A DNA stretch of 64,000 bases from Sitta carolinensis (taxonomy: Eukaryota > Chordata > Aves > Passeriformes > Sittidae), in contig CM063295.1 in NCBI GenBank assembly GCA_032173965.1, positions 4,154,001 to 4,218,000 on the forward strand, in the 5' to 3' direction. The translations under genes and the position numbers were made by a program. The notes under the pieces were generated by a model. The model did no database searches and was not told the DNA's origin. It saw only the letters and a program-made list of their open reading frames with translations. Below, one piece after another: positions 1 through 13,600 of the stretch (positions within the stretch are counted from its first letter, which is position 1; every line of letters begins with the position of its first letter).

Positions 1-1922
1 GTAAGGAGCTTCCAAATTCCCTCTGACCTTGCAGACATGGTGGGCATAGTCATTTCCTTGAGGATCATCTGACTGTAAAGTGCAGTATATTCATAAAACC
101 TGTCCACATCTCAAAATCTGATCTAACTGTGTCTCAGGAAATAGATTAGTCTTGCTGCACCATAACTGTGCTTCTGCTGCACTGTTCTTGCTCAGTTCTG
201 GGGCTTAGAGTTAAAATGATGGAACAATTTCTGCCAAGCAAAACCACTGATACGTGGAACATAAAATAGGTTCAGCAGTGTCTTCACAGGACACACTTAG
301 CTCACAAAAGTGAAATGCACCTTGCTCAGTCTGTGCAAATCTCCCCGTTGCTGCCAAATAGCTTCAGTGCTTTGCCATTTACAGCAGCATGCAAAAAATT
401 GGGGTTCTATTTGAATGTAAAAGTTTGGATTCTACTGAATTTCTAATCCTGGTGAGCTCGTTCAAGGGAAAGGACATCCTTGTGTGAAACCCAGCTCTCT
501 GTGCCTGCTCGCTCTGCTTGCTTTCTTGAAAACATCTAAAATTCCTCTTCCATGGTCACTGAGAAAATTGTACTTTCTGCAGAGAGGCGGTTTGGTTGTT
601 GCAGGTGATCCTGCACAATAAAGTTTTCTGGGAAGTAGAAGTCTGATACATGAAAAGAGAGATATTCCAGATAATTATTTATGAATATTGGTATCTCTTC
701 TACTACTGATTTTCAGAGACTTGTTTTGAATCGAGTTAACCGTGTTAGCTGGATTGAGTACTCTGGGAATGCAAAATGGTAATACACATACTTCTGAGTA
801 TCTTCACTACTTTTGATTATTTTTATATTTATGGCAGATATTTTTAATTTTTTTTTCCTCCTGAAAGCATATATAAAAGCTAGTTTTCATCTAAATTCCA
901 TGGAGTTTCTTGAAGTTGCAGTTAACATGGAGCTGACAAATGGTTCACACCTGGCAAATACAGTTGTAGAGGGTTTTGTTAGGGTGGATTAATTATTCCT
1001 GTCTAATACTTAAGTAATTTGTATTTCAAAACACAGTGCTATTTAGGAAAGAGCTGTGTAATTTTTCAACAAAACTTGCCTGAAATTATTCTTAAAGAAA
1101 CCAAAGCAAAAAGCCACAACAACCAGAGATGATTTTAAAACCTTGCAGATGAGTTCAAGGGCCTGCAAGTTACCCTGTTGTTGTGGAGATTGTTGGCATC
1201 AGAAGTCTGCATTGCTGAAGGGAAAGCTGACTTCCCCTGGGCTTCTGCAGACTCTTGGGTGCTCTGCTTTTAGTCTGAACTCATTTGCTTTTTTGTTTTG
1301 TGTAATTCTGTTAAAACTCCTTTCACCTAAGACAATGGGAACCCCCATTCAGGTTGGCTCTGTGGTTCAGGGGTGTGTAGTAGTTTGCTAATTTGTTTAT
1401 TTATTTTTAGCTGTTATTTTAATTGCAAAGGTGCAGTGATGCTGTTCTTTCAGATTTAGAGGATATCAGATGTTGACAAGAAAATTCTAGCAGCAAACTA
1501 CACTCTTAAATTTCTGATTCATGTTTGTAAGAAATGGAAACAAAAAAATAAAGAGTTTAAAACATCAAATACCAAGCAAGGGAGAAAGTGGGATTAAGTT
1601 TGGGTAGCTTCACCTTTGCTTTCACTTTTCTGCATAGAGCAGTAGAGACTTTTGCAATGTGCACTGCTTGAATTGTTTGAATTAATGTCATGTACTCTCT
1701 TTAATTGGAAATAATTTATATCATAATTTGTTTGCTTCTGAAGTGTGTGAGAGGTCTTGAATTTAGGTTGTTTAATGGTGTTCAATCTGTGTTACTAAAA
1801 TGAAGTTAAACCAATAATTTGAACATTTTATTCCATAATCCTTATTAGCAAGCAACATATTCAGATCAATTTAGTATGCTTCATAAGTCTCCATTGAATT
1901 TGGGTCTTAGTTTGATGCCATG

Positions 1923-1940
1923 AACACACATATGTGTGTT
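1923..1940. repeat. 18-bp perfect palindrome
   Basis: AACACACATATGTGTGTT reads the same on both strands. It consists of CA/TG dinucleotides and may be a small inverted dinucleotide repeat. Confidence 0.85.
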
Positions 1941-4652
1941 GACACTAAAATTGAATTTAGTGTGCTTTGCTTTTCTTAATTGATGCTGTTAGTCACTGCA
2001 GACCTCTTTATTAGAGGGTTTAAATTTCCACTTTGACCTTTTATTAACTGAAATTAGCGGATTTGATTTTTTTTTTTTTTATTATTTTTTTTTTTCCCCT
2101 CCTACTCTTCTTTAGAACTGTTGGCAGGGGACATATTAATAGCTGTAGAATTTAGGAATCTATTTTAAACATGGACCATTTTTGTTAATATGTGAAGTCA
2201 GATGAGGAGCAGTGAACCCTTTGTGGTTATTTACACAATATCTGTGTGTAGATATAGATAGACTATGTAAGTAGAAGTTAATATGCTCATCCTTTCATCA
2301 ATACCAGCAAACAGGTATCTCCAAGGTTGTGTCAAACTTCAAAATATATTTTCACCCTCCAAATCCTGGATCAATTGGCTACAACAGTATCTGGAATAAA
2401 TGAGAGCAGATGAAAAAGTACTTTAAATAGTACCAGTCTTGTAGCCTGCTCAGAATAGCTCCCAATTACATGAGGTATTTTGCATCAAAATTAAGATACA
2501 TGTGGAGGTCATCCCTTGCTTTTCATTCAGTAACTTTGGCAGAATTAATGAGTTCCCATGTCAGTCAGATAACGTTTTGTATCTACTCTACTCTCAATTG
2601 CTGCAGCAAATACTAAAGGGGAGAATCAGACTGGTGTGGGCAGCTGTAGAAAGGGGAAGCAGTAACGGAGGACAACATGAAGAAGAGGGAGGGGGGCAAA
2701 GGGAGGTTTAAAATATAGGGAAAAGGGAATCAGGATCTGAGTGAGAAAAGAGGAGGATTCACTAAAAGGCTTGGCAAAATAGACCCGTGCATTTGTAGAG
2801 GTGGGTTGTGCCTTTACATCCTTATTTTGGATCCTGAATTTTATCCATCCAGTTGTCATGTATTCTGAGGTGGACTGAGTCCAAGTGCATACCTGACATA
2901 TGTGTCACTTAAGAGTTTTGATTGTTTTCCCAGAATTCAATTCATATTTCATAGTTTTTGTTGTATTTAGTCTCTGGCAGCTGAAAACTGGTTTATTTCT
3001 GATGGATTATAGAGTAATCATTTTTCCTTGTTCAGATAAGCCATTAAACATATGTAAAAAAAGTGCATTTCAGTAAGAACTCATCCAGTTTGTGTATTGC
3101 ATTGCTCAGACACCTTTTCCAGAGCACAGTCCTTCCCATCCCTCATTCAAAATCTGACAAAAATCAGCAAGCATTAGTGAAGACATTGGTTATTGTTTCT
3201 TTTTAAACGTGTTCTTAACACATTTAAAAGCAGATGATAATATTGCTTTACTCTCAGGAAAATTAGCAACACTCTTTCTGCCTTTTGCTGTTCCAAGGAA
3301 AATGCCTTTGCTGTTCCACGGGAGAGCATCAGTAATTGGCAGGACACACGATGCTGTCACCGTGAGTTCAGGCAGATTTTAAAATGGCAATGGAATGGAT
3401 TAGTCTGAGGGTATAATACGTACCAAAATTGTTCTATACAGATATCAGAATATTACATAAAAGGAAAAGGCTTCATAAAGTCTCATCTAATCCCTCTTGG
3501 CATGGGTACATGAGCAGGTATTCAAGTTTTTTCCTTTAAGTACACTGATATGATTAAATTTAACTTGACACAAGTGATGTACTATGCCATGTGATTGTAA
3601 TATTTAAAAGAAAACCACTTTTGTGATTGAATACCTACTTGCTAGCAATTCCTGTGTAGCAGCATCTAATCTGAATTTCTTCTGCAGCTAAAATGCAAAC
3701 GCATTTGCTGTATTCTCTCTCTCACTGGGTGCGCACTCAGCAAATGCAGAACTGCCTCAATATTTTTGGGACCTTATTTAATCTAATGTTCTACTATAAA
3801 AGCCAGCCAGTTCACATTGATTATAAACAGTTTCCAGGCTATAACTTTTCTTTCCCAGAAGTGGTGTGTGTATTTTCACTAATTCTGGAGCGTGGCTGCT
3901 GTCCAGGCCCCTGCACTGTGCAAACACAAACGCTGTTGGATGTGCTTGCTGTAGATTAGCCATATGCTTCTGCTCGACATGCCAGAGCTGTTCTCAGTGC
4001 TGCTGCAGGTTTGGAAATACCTCTCCTTCCACCACCCCTTCCTTACAAGATGAAACTGTGAACCGGGAAAGGTAATTTTCATCCAGCCCCACAAGATGTG
4101 CTATTTTTAAAATAATGTATTGTTCCAAGCAACGTTTTTTAAGCCTCGCAGGGTTAAGCAGAGTTAAGGACAGGCAGAGACCAGCTTTGAAGAAAGATTT
4201 ACTGTCATATGAATATGTTCAGTCTTGTGAAGAAGTCCAGTTGTAAAATAAGTCTCCAAAGCAGATGTGCAGATTTGAGAGCAGTCTTAGTCCCTATTCT
4301 GAGGGACTGTGGAAATGAAGGTACAGGGACAAATTGACTATTCCTTTCATAGTTACAGAAGCTTTTTAGAGATTTAACATAGAACTTGCCTGTCAGTGAA
4401 ATTATTTCCTTTGCTGTAGGAACCATTGAAGGCTTTTGTTCATTTACTTCATGACTGGAGATTCCTTGTAACACACTATTAATAGATTTTTGTTTGTTTT
4501 AGGCAGTTGTGACATTCAGCACTGTTTAAAAATACATTTTGCTTTGCATAAATACATCTTAGTGCTTTTTTTGTCTCCTCGTTGAGAAGGTCTTTACCTT
4601 CCTTCAGTACTGTGGCTTAGGTTGCTGATGACAAACATTGCTGAATAAACAT

Positions 4653-4693
4653 TGTTTATGTTAAGAAGCTACAACAGTATCTTAACATAAACA
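4653..4693. repeat. Perfect 14-bp inverted repeat with 13-nt loop
   Basis: The left arm TGTTTATGTTAAGA (4653-4666) and right arm TCTTAACATAAACA (4680-4693) are exact reverse complements separated by 13 nt. Each arm contains a forkhead-type TGTTTA word. The stem is too short for a typical microRNA precursor. Confidence 0.85.
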
Positions 4694-7405
4694 TCCACTG
4701 AAGTATGCAAATGATCTCGGTGATAAACAGGCATAGCAAAGTGTGGCTAAGGCAGGAAGCCAAGCTGTCTGTTCCTTGTGCCCAATGATATTTTGATTGT
4801 CATTTTAATCTTAGGAGTAAATAACATCAGCGATCATGTTCCATCATTTAATTTCAGTGCCAAAAAAATGAGTGCTGCTTTAACTGGCATTAAACAAAAT
4901 GGCATTGCTGTGGTAGTTGGTCATTGCAGCTCAGGTCATCTGTTTTCCACTGTAAATAACAAAATCTTAAACAGAGGCTGGAAAGATACATTCTCTGAAA
5001 GCAATGTTAAATAGTTAAATGTCTAGATTTTTTTTTTTTTTCCTGGAAAAAAAACCCTTTATTGTCACCCTTAATGTCTTTGGATTAAAAATGCCTTACT
5101 TCTAGCTAGGCTGGGCTAAAAAACATTCCCATTTTTGTCCTCAAGTACCTGAACAATACTTCTGTGTTTCTCTTTTGCTGGCAAGCCTTGACTCCATCAC
5201 TTGTAAGCTCACATTTTGTGTCTCTTCATTAACCTTCTTGATAGCCATGCAAGCCTGCTAAGTGTCATCTTTCCTAATGAGTGGTTTGTTCCTGCATGCT
5301 GAAGTTCTCTTTAATCAAAATCTCAATCAGGCAGCTACCTTGGACTGTTTCCTCTCCTGGGTAGACCTTAGGGATTCATAACATTTCCCTGGATATACTG
5401 AAGTCTCTTTTTCTGAAGCCCAGTTTTATCACTCTACTGCTGACTTTCCTGGTCTTCCTCCAAATTCCCAAAGTCAGTCATGTCATTGTCTTTATGGAGC
5501 TTACCACATAAATGAAACTCTTGAATTTACCTGGTTTAAGCAAAGGGAAACAAAACAAACCAGCTTGTGTTTGATCATTTGGCACACTTTTGCAGGAATT
5601 GTTGTCCTTTAACCCGGCTCATTCTGCTGTTCAAAACTGCCCCGTATCCAAATAGCTGAGCTGGGATGATCTGTCAGCCTTGCTGCTTAAGGCAGCTTAT
5701 GGCATTGCATTCTCCTTTCCCTCCCTAGCTGCCTGTGTTCCTTTTTTATTGCTGGTGAGTCACGTAATGATCTCCCGTTCGTGGTGCTGAGCCTGGACCT
5801 GTATCACACGTGATGGATGGACTGTGCCCGTGGTGCTGCTGCCCTAGGAAAGGATTCTCTGGGAGGAATTATGAAGAGAAACGTCCCCTTTCTTTTCTGG
5901 GGCCCCATCAGAGCTCAGCAGTGAAAGATTGTGGTTAAAAGAGTCACAAAAAAAGAGGTGACACTGGCAGTTCAAACTCCACCGGGTGCTGCTGCCCTCA
6001 GGTTTGGGAGGTGGCTCTGCTCCTTGTGGGGCAGCACCTCCCCAGAGCCCCTGTGAAGCACACGAAGGAGCAAAGGGCTCCAGACTGTGTTCTTGGGCTC
6101 TCTGGGTAATCCTTGTGGCACTCTTCCCTCATCCTGCCCAGGGTTTGGTTTCTCTCTCACCATCTAATCACTAATTAGGTAGCCTGAAGCTCTGATGCCT
6201 TTCTCTGGGCACAGCTGGCTCTTTAGAGCATTTTTCAGCACCTGGCTGTAGGTTCACCATGTTCTGTCACTTGGCTCTGTTCCATGGTGAGTTCATTGCA
6301 AAGCTGAACCTCTGGGTGAGATGGCATCTCTAACTTGGTCACAACCATTAGTATTAGTGAGATTAAATTGCTCCATTTAGGCACTTTTAAGAACCAGCTG
6401 TATCCAGTCCCAATCTCCTGAAAAATTTCGTCAGGTTGTTTGGAGTAAACTGGAATCGAGTTGTTGAATTCTACTGACAACAAATCTAGAATTAATAATT
6501 TTAGTTATAAGAACTTAGAGATTTCTAGAAATGATCTGCTGAAAACCATATACTTGCAACTGGTTTTGGATTTGAATGTGCTCAGTTTTCTCTGCAGACT
6601 CCAAACCTTTGCAAAGGTCAATCCTTTACCAGTAAAGTGTCATTTAGAGAAGTTTTTTTGCCTCAAATTCTGGAAATATCTATGCCTGTGCATGGGTTAC
6701 GAGGCAGGAACTGTCTCAGTGGAATCCAGGAGAATGGGTTACAAAGTACAGTGAAGGGTTGTGTCTGGACCAGGAATAGTCTTGCTGCATCAACATGTTT
6801 TGTCATCTGGGTTGATATGTCTCATATCTTCTTTCTAACTTTATTAGAAAAATAACATAGACTTACTAGTTGTGTTACAATCCAGCTTTAAAAGGTGGCA
6901 GTGGTTTTTGATAAATTAGTCTTTGAAATAAAGTTTATTTCAGAAGAAAAAAATGAAGATAAAATTAGAAAACTTATATGGCTTCAGAGCTTGTATGGCT
7001 CTTTTAGAGGTCATGCAGAAGGTACAGAAAACTACTCTTGCTATGGAGATGTAAGGCAGAGTTCCTCTACATATGCTGAGAACGTTTGGCAGAAAATGAA
7101 AATGTGTCATAGTTCACAGCATTAAATTAAATCATTTGTGAAACTCATCTTGCCTGCACTATAAGAATTGCCACTTCCGTACTGCTCTGGTTGTGGATTG
7201 AACAAATGAAAACACATATTTTTCTAAGGATACATTGCAAATACATCTCAATGACCTGAGACATTGTTTCTTGAGGACAGAAACAGGCTAGAAGTTGTAA
7301 CTAGTCTCTTCTTTCTCAGTAAATCCTTTATGAAGAAAGTCATCAAATAGGATAAAAGTATCAAATCCATTTTGAAGCTATTCTGCTACTGTAGAAACCA
7401 CACAA

Positions 7406-8130
7406 AATCACAGAATGATTCAGATTGAAAGGGAACTTCAGAAGCACTCTAATCCCAATATCCCTTTTAAATCAGGGGTAACTACACAGATTAGGTTGCT
7501 CAGGGGCTTTTAGAGTTCAGGTTTTAAGGTCTCCAGGATGTCATAATATCTCTGAGCAGCATTTTCCTGTGCTTAACTTCCCTCATTTTCATTATCTTAT
7601 TCTATAGAGCGAACCAGAATTTACCTTTCAGCAACTTTTAGCTGTTGCTCCTTGTTCTGTCACTCTGTCCCTGCAGGTTCTGTCCCTGTCACCTTTGGTC
7701 AAGTGGCAGAAGATGCAGTTCAATTGTCTGAGCCCTCCCTTGTGCAGGCGATGCTGACCCAGCTGCCTCAGCCTCTGTCCTGTGCTCCAGCCCTGCAGCT
7801 GCCCTGGCAACCCCCACTGAACTCCTGAGCACATCTCCTGTCCTGAGGCACTCACACTGGTGTTCCAGCTGCTCTCCCCAGTGCTCTGCAGGGAGGAGGG
7901 ATCCCTTTCCTCACCTCACCACCACCCTTTGCTAAGGCAGCCTGCAGAGCAGCTGCCATTTGCTGTCTGGAGGGCAGAGCACTGCTTTGCTCCCAGCTCT
8001 GCTCACCAGGACTCATCCTTTTCTGCAGAGCTGCTCCCTGGCCAGGCAGTCAGGGCCTGGGCCAGTGCAAGGGATTACCCTGTGCCAAGAGCAGGACTTG
8101 GCCAGGTTCTTACCAGCCCGTTCCTGTAGC
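7406..8130 (-). mobile_element. CR1 LINE 3' fragment
   Basis: The left edge, AATCACAGAATGATTCAGATT, is the reverse complement of a CR1 3' end. It is followed by the typical antisense CR1 order: GGAACTTCAGAAG, TCAAGTGGCAGAAGATG, CTGAGCCCTCCCTTG, TGCTCCAGCCCTGCAG, CTCTGCAGGGAGGAGGGATC, and a GGGATTACCCTGTGCCAAGAG block. This is an old, 5'-truncated and diverged copy of about 725 bp, from recall of the consensus rather than an alignment. The reading frames across it are broken, so no reverse transcriptase is encoded. Confidence 0.8.
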
Positions 8131-9278
8131 TTCTGCAGAGCCCCAGAACCGCTCCCTGTTTGCTGTCCTGTGTGAATTTGCATTCTCACATGTCACATAT
8201 GTCTTTTGTGAAGGTGTTCAACACTTTTGGACCTGGTCTCAATGCCCAAGGGCTGGAAATCATAGCTGAGTTAAACTTTCAGTGGTTGGCTGCTACCCCC
8301 TTTAAAAGCCAGTACGTCAGATATGCACCTTTTATGTCAACAATCCAACCCTTTCTTTTTGCCCTCCACCCCTGCTCTTTGGGTACAAGGATGCTGCATC
8401 ACCCTCAGTGTGCTCTAGTGAAGGTGTAACACAAATGAAGTGCAGTTTCCTATGCTGATTTGTGCATAAGATCCTTTTATATTTTATACTGTTTTTAGGA
8501 AGTTTTAAGAATCAATTCTCATTGTAGATATACCCAAGTTCATCAGAGTTTCTTGCTATATGGCTCTTAAGGCCTTTTTGGAGAGTTGTTTTTCAATTGT
8601 GATGTAAAATTTTTACCAAGGGAAGTAGTGATTGATGGTATACAAGGATGAGCTGCAGTTGGAAAGACCTTAAGAGTCAGAGTTAGAGAAAGTGAGGGAG
8701 AGGCAGGAAAGTTAAAAAGAAAGATTTAGGTGTCAATGTGGAAGCAAAACCAATCACTGTGGCAGTCATATCCACATGGGCCATTGGCAATAGCAGGAAA
8801 AAAATTGCCATGCAGGATAGGGACATCTCTGGTAATAAACAACAGCCTCATACCAGCAGCTGGAAGCTGCAGCAGCTGGAAGGAGTGAAGGTGTTGGAGG
8901 GAAGGCTTTGTCCGTGTGTGTTCGTGTGCCCAGAGTATTATGTGCTCCTGAATTCAGGCAGGAATTCAGACTAAGTTTTGGCAGGTAGTTCGCTGCTTGC
9001 AGTGCAATGTAAGTAAATGTCCTTTGCAGGCTTCAGGATGTTTCAGTGGCTGGGCTGCTCCATACCTCAGGCACGGACACAAAGGGAATGTGTCCTTATC
9101 AAACACATGTGCAGCAGTAGCAAGAGCACAGACTTCTATTGGAATACAGTATATGTAAAATAGACCAAAAATAAATGTTCCTCTGCAATGGGAGAAATGA
9201 AATGGTACTTTTCTGCTAAGGTAGTAAAGAAATTCTCTTTTGCTGTCCTATTGTCCTATATCTTTTCCCCCTGTGCTC

Positions 9279-9282
<4 letters not shown>

Positions 9283-9313
<31 letters not shown>
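9283..9313. repeat. Poly(A) tract, 31 bases
   Basis: Uninterrupted run of A. No retroposon body was recognised upstream of it. Confidence 0.95.
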
Positions 9314-9316
<3 letters not shown>

Positions 9317-10266
9317 ATTCCGCTTTGCCTTTCTTACTTTCAAGAAAAGACTTTGTCCTGAACCTTCCAAAAAAGAGAGATGGCTGGAGCATTCATTTTG
9401 TGTGACTGCAGAAGCAAATGATGCAAGTCAAGTGGCCTGGTCAGATAATTAAGCTACAACAGAGAAAGCTTGCAGAGTCAGTCAGTTGTGATTATCAGTC
9501 CGGTGTGGTTGGATGTCTGATTCCTTCTGAAAAATCTGAAGTGGCTGCTTTTATTATCATTAATTGGGGAGTGCCAGCAACAAATCTGGAAGAATTGCAC
9601 TGCCACTTTAAAGAATTCCAATATATTTCAGTTGGAATATAAGTTTAATGATGAATTGATGGCTGTTTGTTACTCTGCCCACCCCTTAGAATTGGAAGCT
9701 TTGTTAGAATAATTCCAGTGTTACGTGTCTGCCCCGCTTCTGAACCCTGATGTCTGTAGGCAGCCTGCAACAGAGTGGCAATAAATGTGTATTCTTTGGG
9801 GCTGTCTAAATATTCTTAGCTTTTTTTGTTGTTGTTTTTATTCTTTTCTTTATTTCTTTAGACAGAAGTTCAATCATTTTGAAGCTATCTCTGGAGCATC
9901 TAGGAAGGTTCCTTTAGCAGTGAAGCATTAGGTTGCTTTAAGTGCCTCACAGAACTAAACCTTGGAAGCACTTCTGAAATATTTCCCTTGCTAAGTGAGA
10001 GAGATGTCATGAAATGAAACAAAAAAGGAAACAATATTTCATTTGAATGGAAGGATAAAGTACATTTAATCTAAACCAGGCTGTTTCAGTATGGAGGGTT
10101 TGCTTGTGGCATTCAGCAACTTGAAAATCAGAACCTTGTTGATATTAACTCTGTCACACGGAGGAAGGATTAATCCCATAAAAGTGCACACGTGCAGGTG
10201 GACATCATAGCTACCACAAAGCCAGAGCCCTGGAAGCTTAGTGTGTTTTGGAACTCTGAATACAGG

Positions 10267-10627
10267 CGTGATAGTTTTAACCCCAAACCCCTCGGCTGCC
10301 GGCAGCTCGCCCAGCAGCGTGTGCCGCGTTCTCCGAGCAGCCGTCGGGGCAGCCGGGCTCTGCTTCTCCCTGCTCTCCTGCTCTCGGCTGCCCAGGGGCC
10401 AGAGGAGGGGCCTGCTGTGATTGATGGGGCTGCAGGAGCCCCTCTGGAGCAGCTTTGGGGAGGCAGGTCAGCCAGCTCTGGGCTGCCCTGGCTCCGCAGC
10501 CCGGTGCCCCCAGCCCTGCACCCCGGCCGGTGCGGTGCCGCTGCTCACCTCGGGCAGATGCTGCAGGGCCGGGACCAGAGCAGCTGCTCAGTGTGTGGAG
10601 AGCAGAGGCAGCACCATGGTACAGCAG
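10267..10627 (+). promoter_or_regulatory. CpG-island-like patch with a possible alternative first exon
   Basis: This is the only CpG-rich stretch in the window: I count about 20 CpGs within roughly 305 bp, in GC-rich sequence, while the flanks have almost none. At its right edge lies GCAGCACCATGGTACAGCAG followed by GTATTT. That is a good Kozak ATG, four codons (Met-Val-Gln-Gln), then a possible but weak donor. The frame at that donor is phase 0, which fits the 243-nt exon at 14798 (GGT AAT CAG). It could be an alternative promoter and 5' exon; no TATA box is seen. It could also be an unrelated GC-rich patch. Confidence 0.35.
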
Positions 10628-13600
10628 GTATTTCCACTTTCATTTCCACTAGAATTTTTAGCCACGCCAGGGCAGCTCTTACAAGCAGCTGCCCCGCTGC
10701 ATGCAAGACTCGTAACCCATTTCGATGCTTGAGTCAGGAGGAGGTCGAGCTAAGGGGAATCATGTGCTTGATGGATGTAACTGAGCCCTCCGAACCGGCA
10801 GGTTTGCAGAGAAATGTTGCATTTTTCTTCTTTGTTTCCGTGCCCTAAGGATACGATGCAGTTTGGCTCATTTAACTACAGTACAGGAGGCTTTCTCTAA
10901 ATGTGAAATATCTCTTGCCAAAGAAACAAAACGCACCAAACGGAAAATTGAGCAAAACAAACAATAAACTGTGAGTTCAACTTCAAAAATGCAGGCAGGC
11001 AGAAAGGTTTTCCTTGAATACATTTTTATGCTGCAAATGTGTTTTTTAAAAAAAGGAACACTGTGTAAGCAGTGTTTTCTGTGCTCTCTCCTTTGTGTAC
11101 AAACATAACAAGCCGGCTTTATTATGTTTTGACACTTTTTATACATTTCTTAATTATGAAATCCTTTAAGAGCACGAGATGCTGAAAGGCATCTGAAATA
11201 GTAGAAACAGTTTAAATGCTAAGCTTTTCTTCAAATGGGATTATATGGATGAAATAGGAGAACCTTCACTTACCTACATCATCGGAATCCATTTTTTTCT
11301 TTGGTTCTTTAGAGTTCAACGTTTAACCAGAAAGCAATAAATTTGATTTTATACACTGCCACGTAAAGCATATTTTTCAGTTGAAATGTGGTTTTCATTA
11401 AGACTCGGGCCAGAACATTTAGCAGAGCCTGACTGTCTGCCATCTTTTGTTCTCCTTGCTGTTGCCAACAACCACTTTTTAAAAAAAAAAAAAAACATGC
11501 ACAAAGTGAGCTTTAAGGGGTCATTTAATCTTAAAGATACTTGGAACTGAGTCTGAAGAGACAACTTCTGTTTAGCCTCTCCTGCCTAGGTGGTATTAAG
11601 CTGTGCCTGTGTACTGTCCTACACAGCCTTGAAATTACTCAAATACCTGAGTTCATAGGCTAATTTAGGATCAATATTTCCTCTTGCTTTTAGGGCCGTT
11701 TCATATTTTCAACTTAATGCTTTAGAATTTATTATTTCTTTTATTCATTTCAGTTCACTCTATTTTAAAGAGGACAATAAAGGAGCATTTTAGGTGATTC
11801 TGTTTAAAGAATTTTTAGTTCCTTAAAATCTATTCAAGTGTATCTGTTGTGTAATCCGGGGTTACCATCAACCACACCTATATACAAATGTGGGATAGCT
11901 GGCACTTCATTGTTCTTGATAGAAAATAGTATTTTGAACAATTAGCTTTGGCTATTATTAGCCAAGTAAATAGTAAAGAACTTGTTTAAACATACCTGTT
12001 TTTATCTTGCATTGTAATATTGTGTCTGTTGAATTAATTATGAATAATAAATTCACACTAATTTTAAAGGTTAGAAAAATCTTCAGTAGTCACTTATTTT
12101 AAGGGATGAACATCTCAGATTTATTGTCACTGTCATTTTAAACTTAGGGCCTGCAGTAGCATGTGCAAGTTTAATTTCTTTAATGTCCCCTGCCTTTCAT
12201 TAAATGAACCTGCAGAGCCTGCACTGATAATCTTGTGTGTCAGTTTTCTGCTGTAAGCATAGTGGGGTTGGTTTCTTTAATGGCAAGGCTGTAAATTTCT
12301 GAATATGTTCAAGTTAGTAAAAAACTCCCAAATAAATTAAATCTCTGAGCCTTTGTTTTTTACTTATTAATGGGATCTCAGTTATAAATAGGTGAGCCAG
12401 ACCTCAGCTGAACAAGTCTAATGGAAGAAGCAGAAGGGTCTCAGCACTGTGGAGGTTCTGAAATTGCCAGCACAATTTGCCTTTTTGTGATCTAAAAAGT
12501 TTGGACTTGCTGGTAAAAATAATAGAAAAGTTCAACCCTCTTAATTAAATATGAGCTGTAATTAGCGCTAGGTGTGGATGCTTTGAATATTAATTAGGGT
12601 CCTCATGGAACTGCTGTCAAGGTTAATGAGAAACAATGGGGGTCTCAGCAACATCTGATTTAGGACTGGAGGTGCTGCAAAACCCTGTAGATGAAAAGCT
12701 CCTGGACACCCCCTTGGGCCCTCTGTGGCCACTGCTGCTCCCTTTTAGCAGCTGCTCTCTCTGATGCCGTTTAGCATCTGACAGGAAGGAACAGCTTAAG
12801 GACCAGCACTAACCAGCTCCTGGGTTTCAAAACCAGCACAGTGAAGATGCTTATACAGGCAGAATCTGGGTTTGCTTTTGTTCCTTCTTACCTCTTGCTC
12901 GAGTCCCTCCTGAAACAGCTGATTAAAAAATTGAAGGTCAGCTGCCTCCCACACAAGTTTTAAAAGTACTTCTCTTTTAACATTTAATGAATGTCTCTAG
13001 TGTAATCTGGTCATTCCTGGGTTTTGCTTCCTCTGGGTTTTTTAATTGTTTTTTTAAATAGTGAAAATATTAGGTAAAAGACATAAGAAAGGAACTTGAC
13101 CAATTTAATATTAGGGGGTAAAAGTGCACATTTACAAGTTTTTAACCTCCACAGAAATTTGACAGGGCCAGGTTCAGTGCAGCATTAACCTTACTAAGAT
13201 TGTAGATATGCAAACAAATCTTAGTGACTTTACCCTGTGAAGTCAGTAAATGACACTGCTTTCCTGCTAAAGATGGTTCAATGAAGCAATGGAAAACACT
13301 TGCTCAAGGCCATACACTAAACCAGCAGCAAAGATGGGGTTAAAATAAGTGTTTGATTATCTAAAATAATAATGTATAATTTAATATAAAGTTCTAATTT
13401 TTTAGGACACACTGACTGCCTTTTACAAAGGAAAATTCAGTTTTCTCTTTAAAGCTTGTCAAATACCAAGACTTAACTCCTGTGCTAATTCTTAAAAGCT
13501 CTTGAGTTTAGGATGAGTCCAGGTCAGAGAGCTGATGTCTGAATTAGTTGAAATTGGCTGGAAATGCCCTTAAGTACAAAGTGCAGAAGAGTGTCTTTTA

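Noticed and set aside
3470..3530. Possible CR1 3' remnant (CTCATCTAATCCCTCTTGGCATGGG)
   Set aside because: Only one short word resembles the CR1 3' region and its neighbours do not.
7628..8175. Open frames on both strands of 70-90 residues
   Set aside because: They lie within the CR1 fragment and do not match a CR1 reverse transcriptase frame of useful length.
9815..9900. Acceptor-like TTTCTTTATTTCTTTAG at 9861 as start of a hidden exon
   Set aside because: No donor or protein similarity follows within a reasonable exon length.
10192..10848. 218-residue plus-strand open frame across the CpG patch
   Set aside because: GC-rich sequence lowers stop frequency; composition is low-complexity Pro/Ala/Arg/Ser, with no domain and no conserved motif. 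Only the short ATG-to-donor piece at 10616-10627 is of interest.
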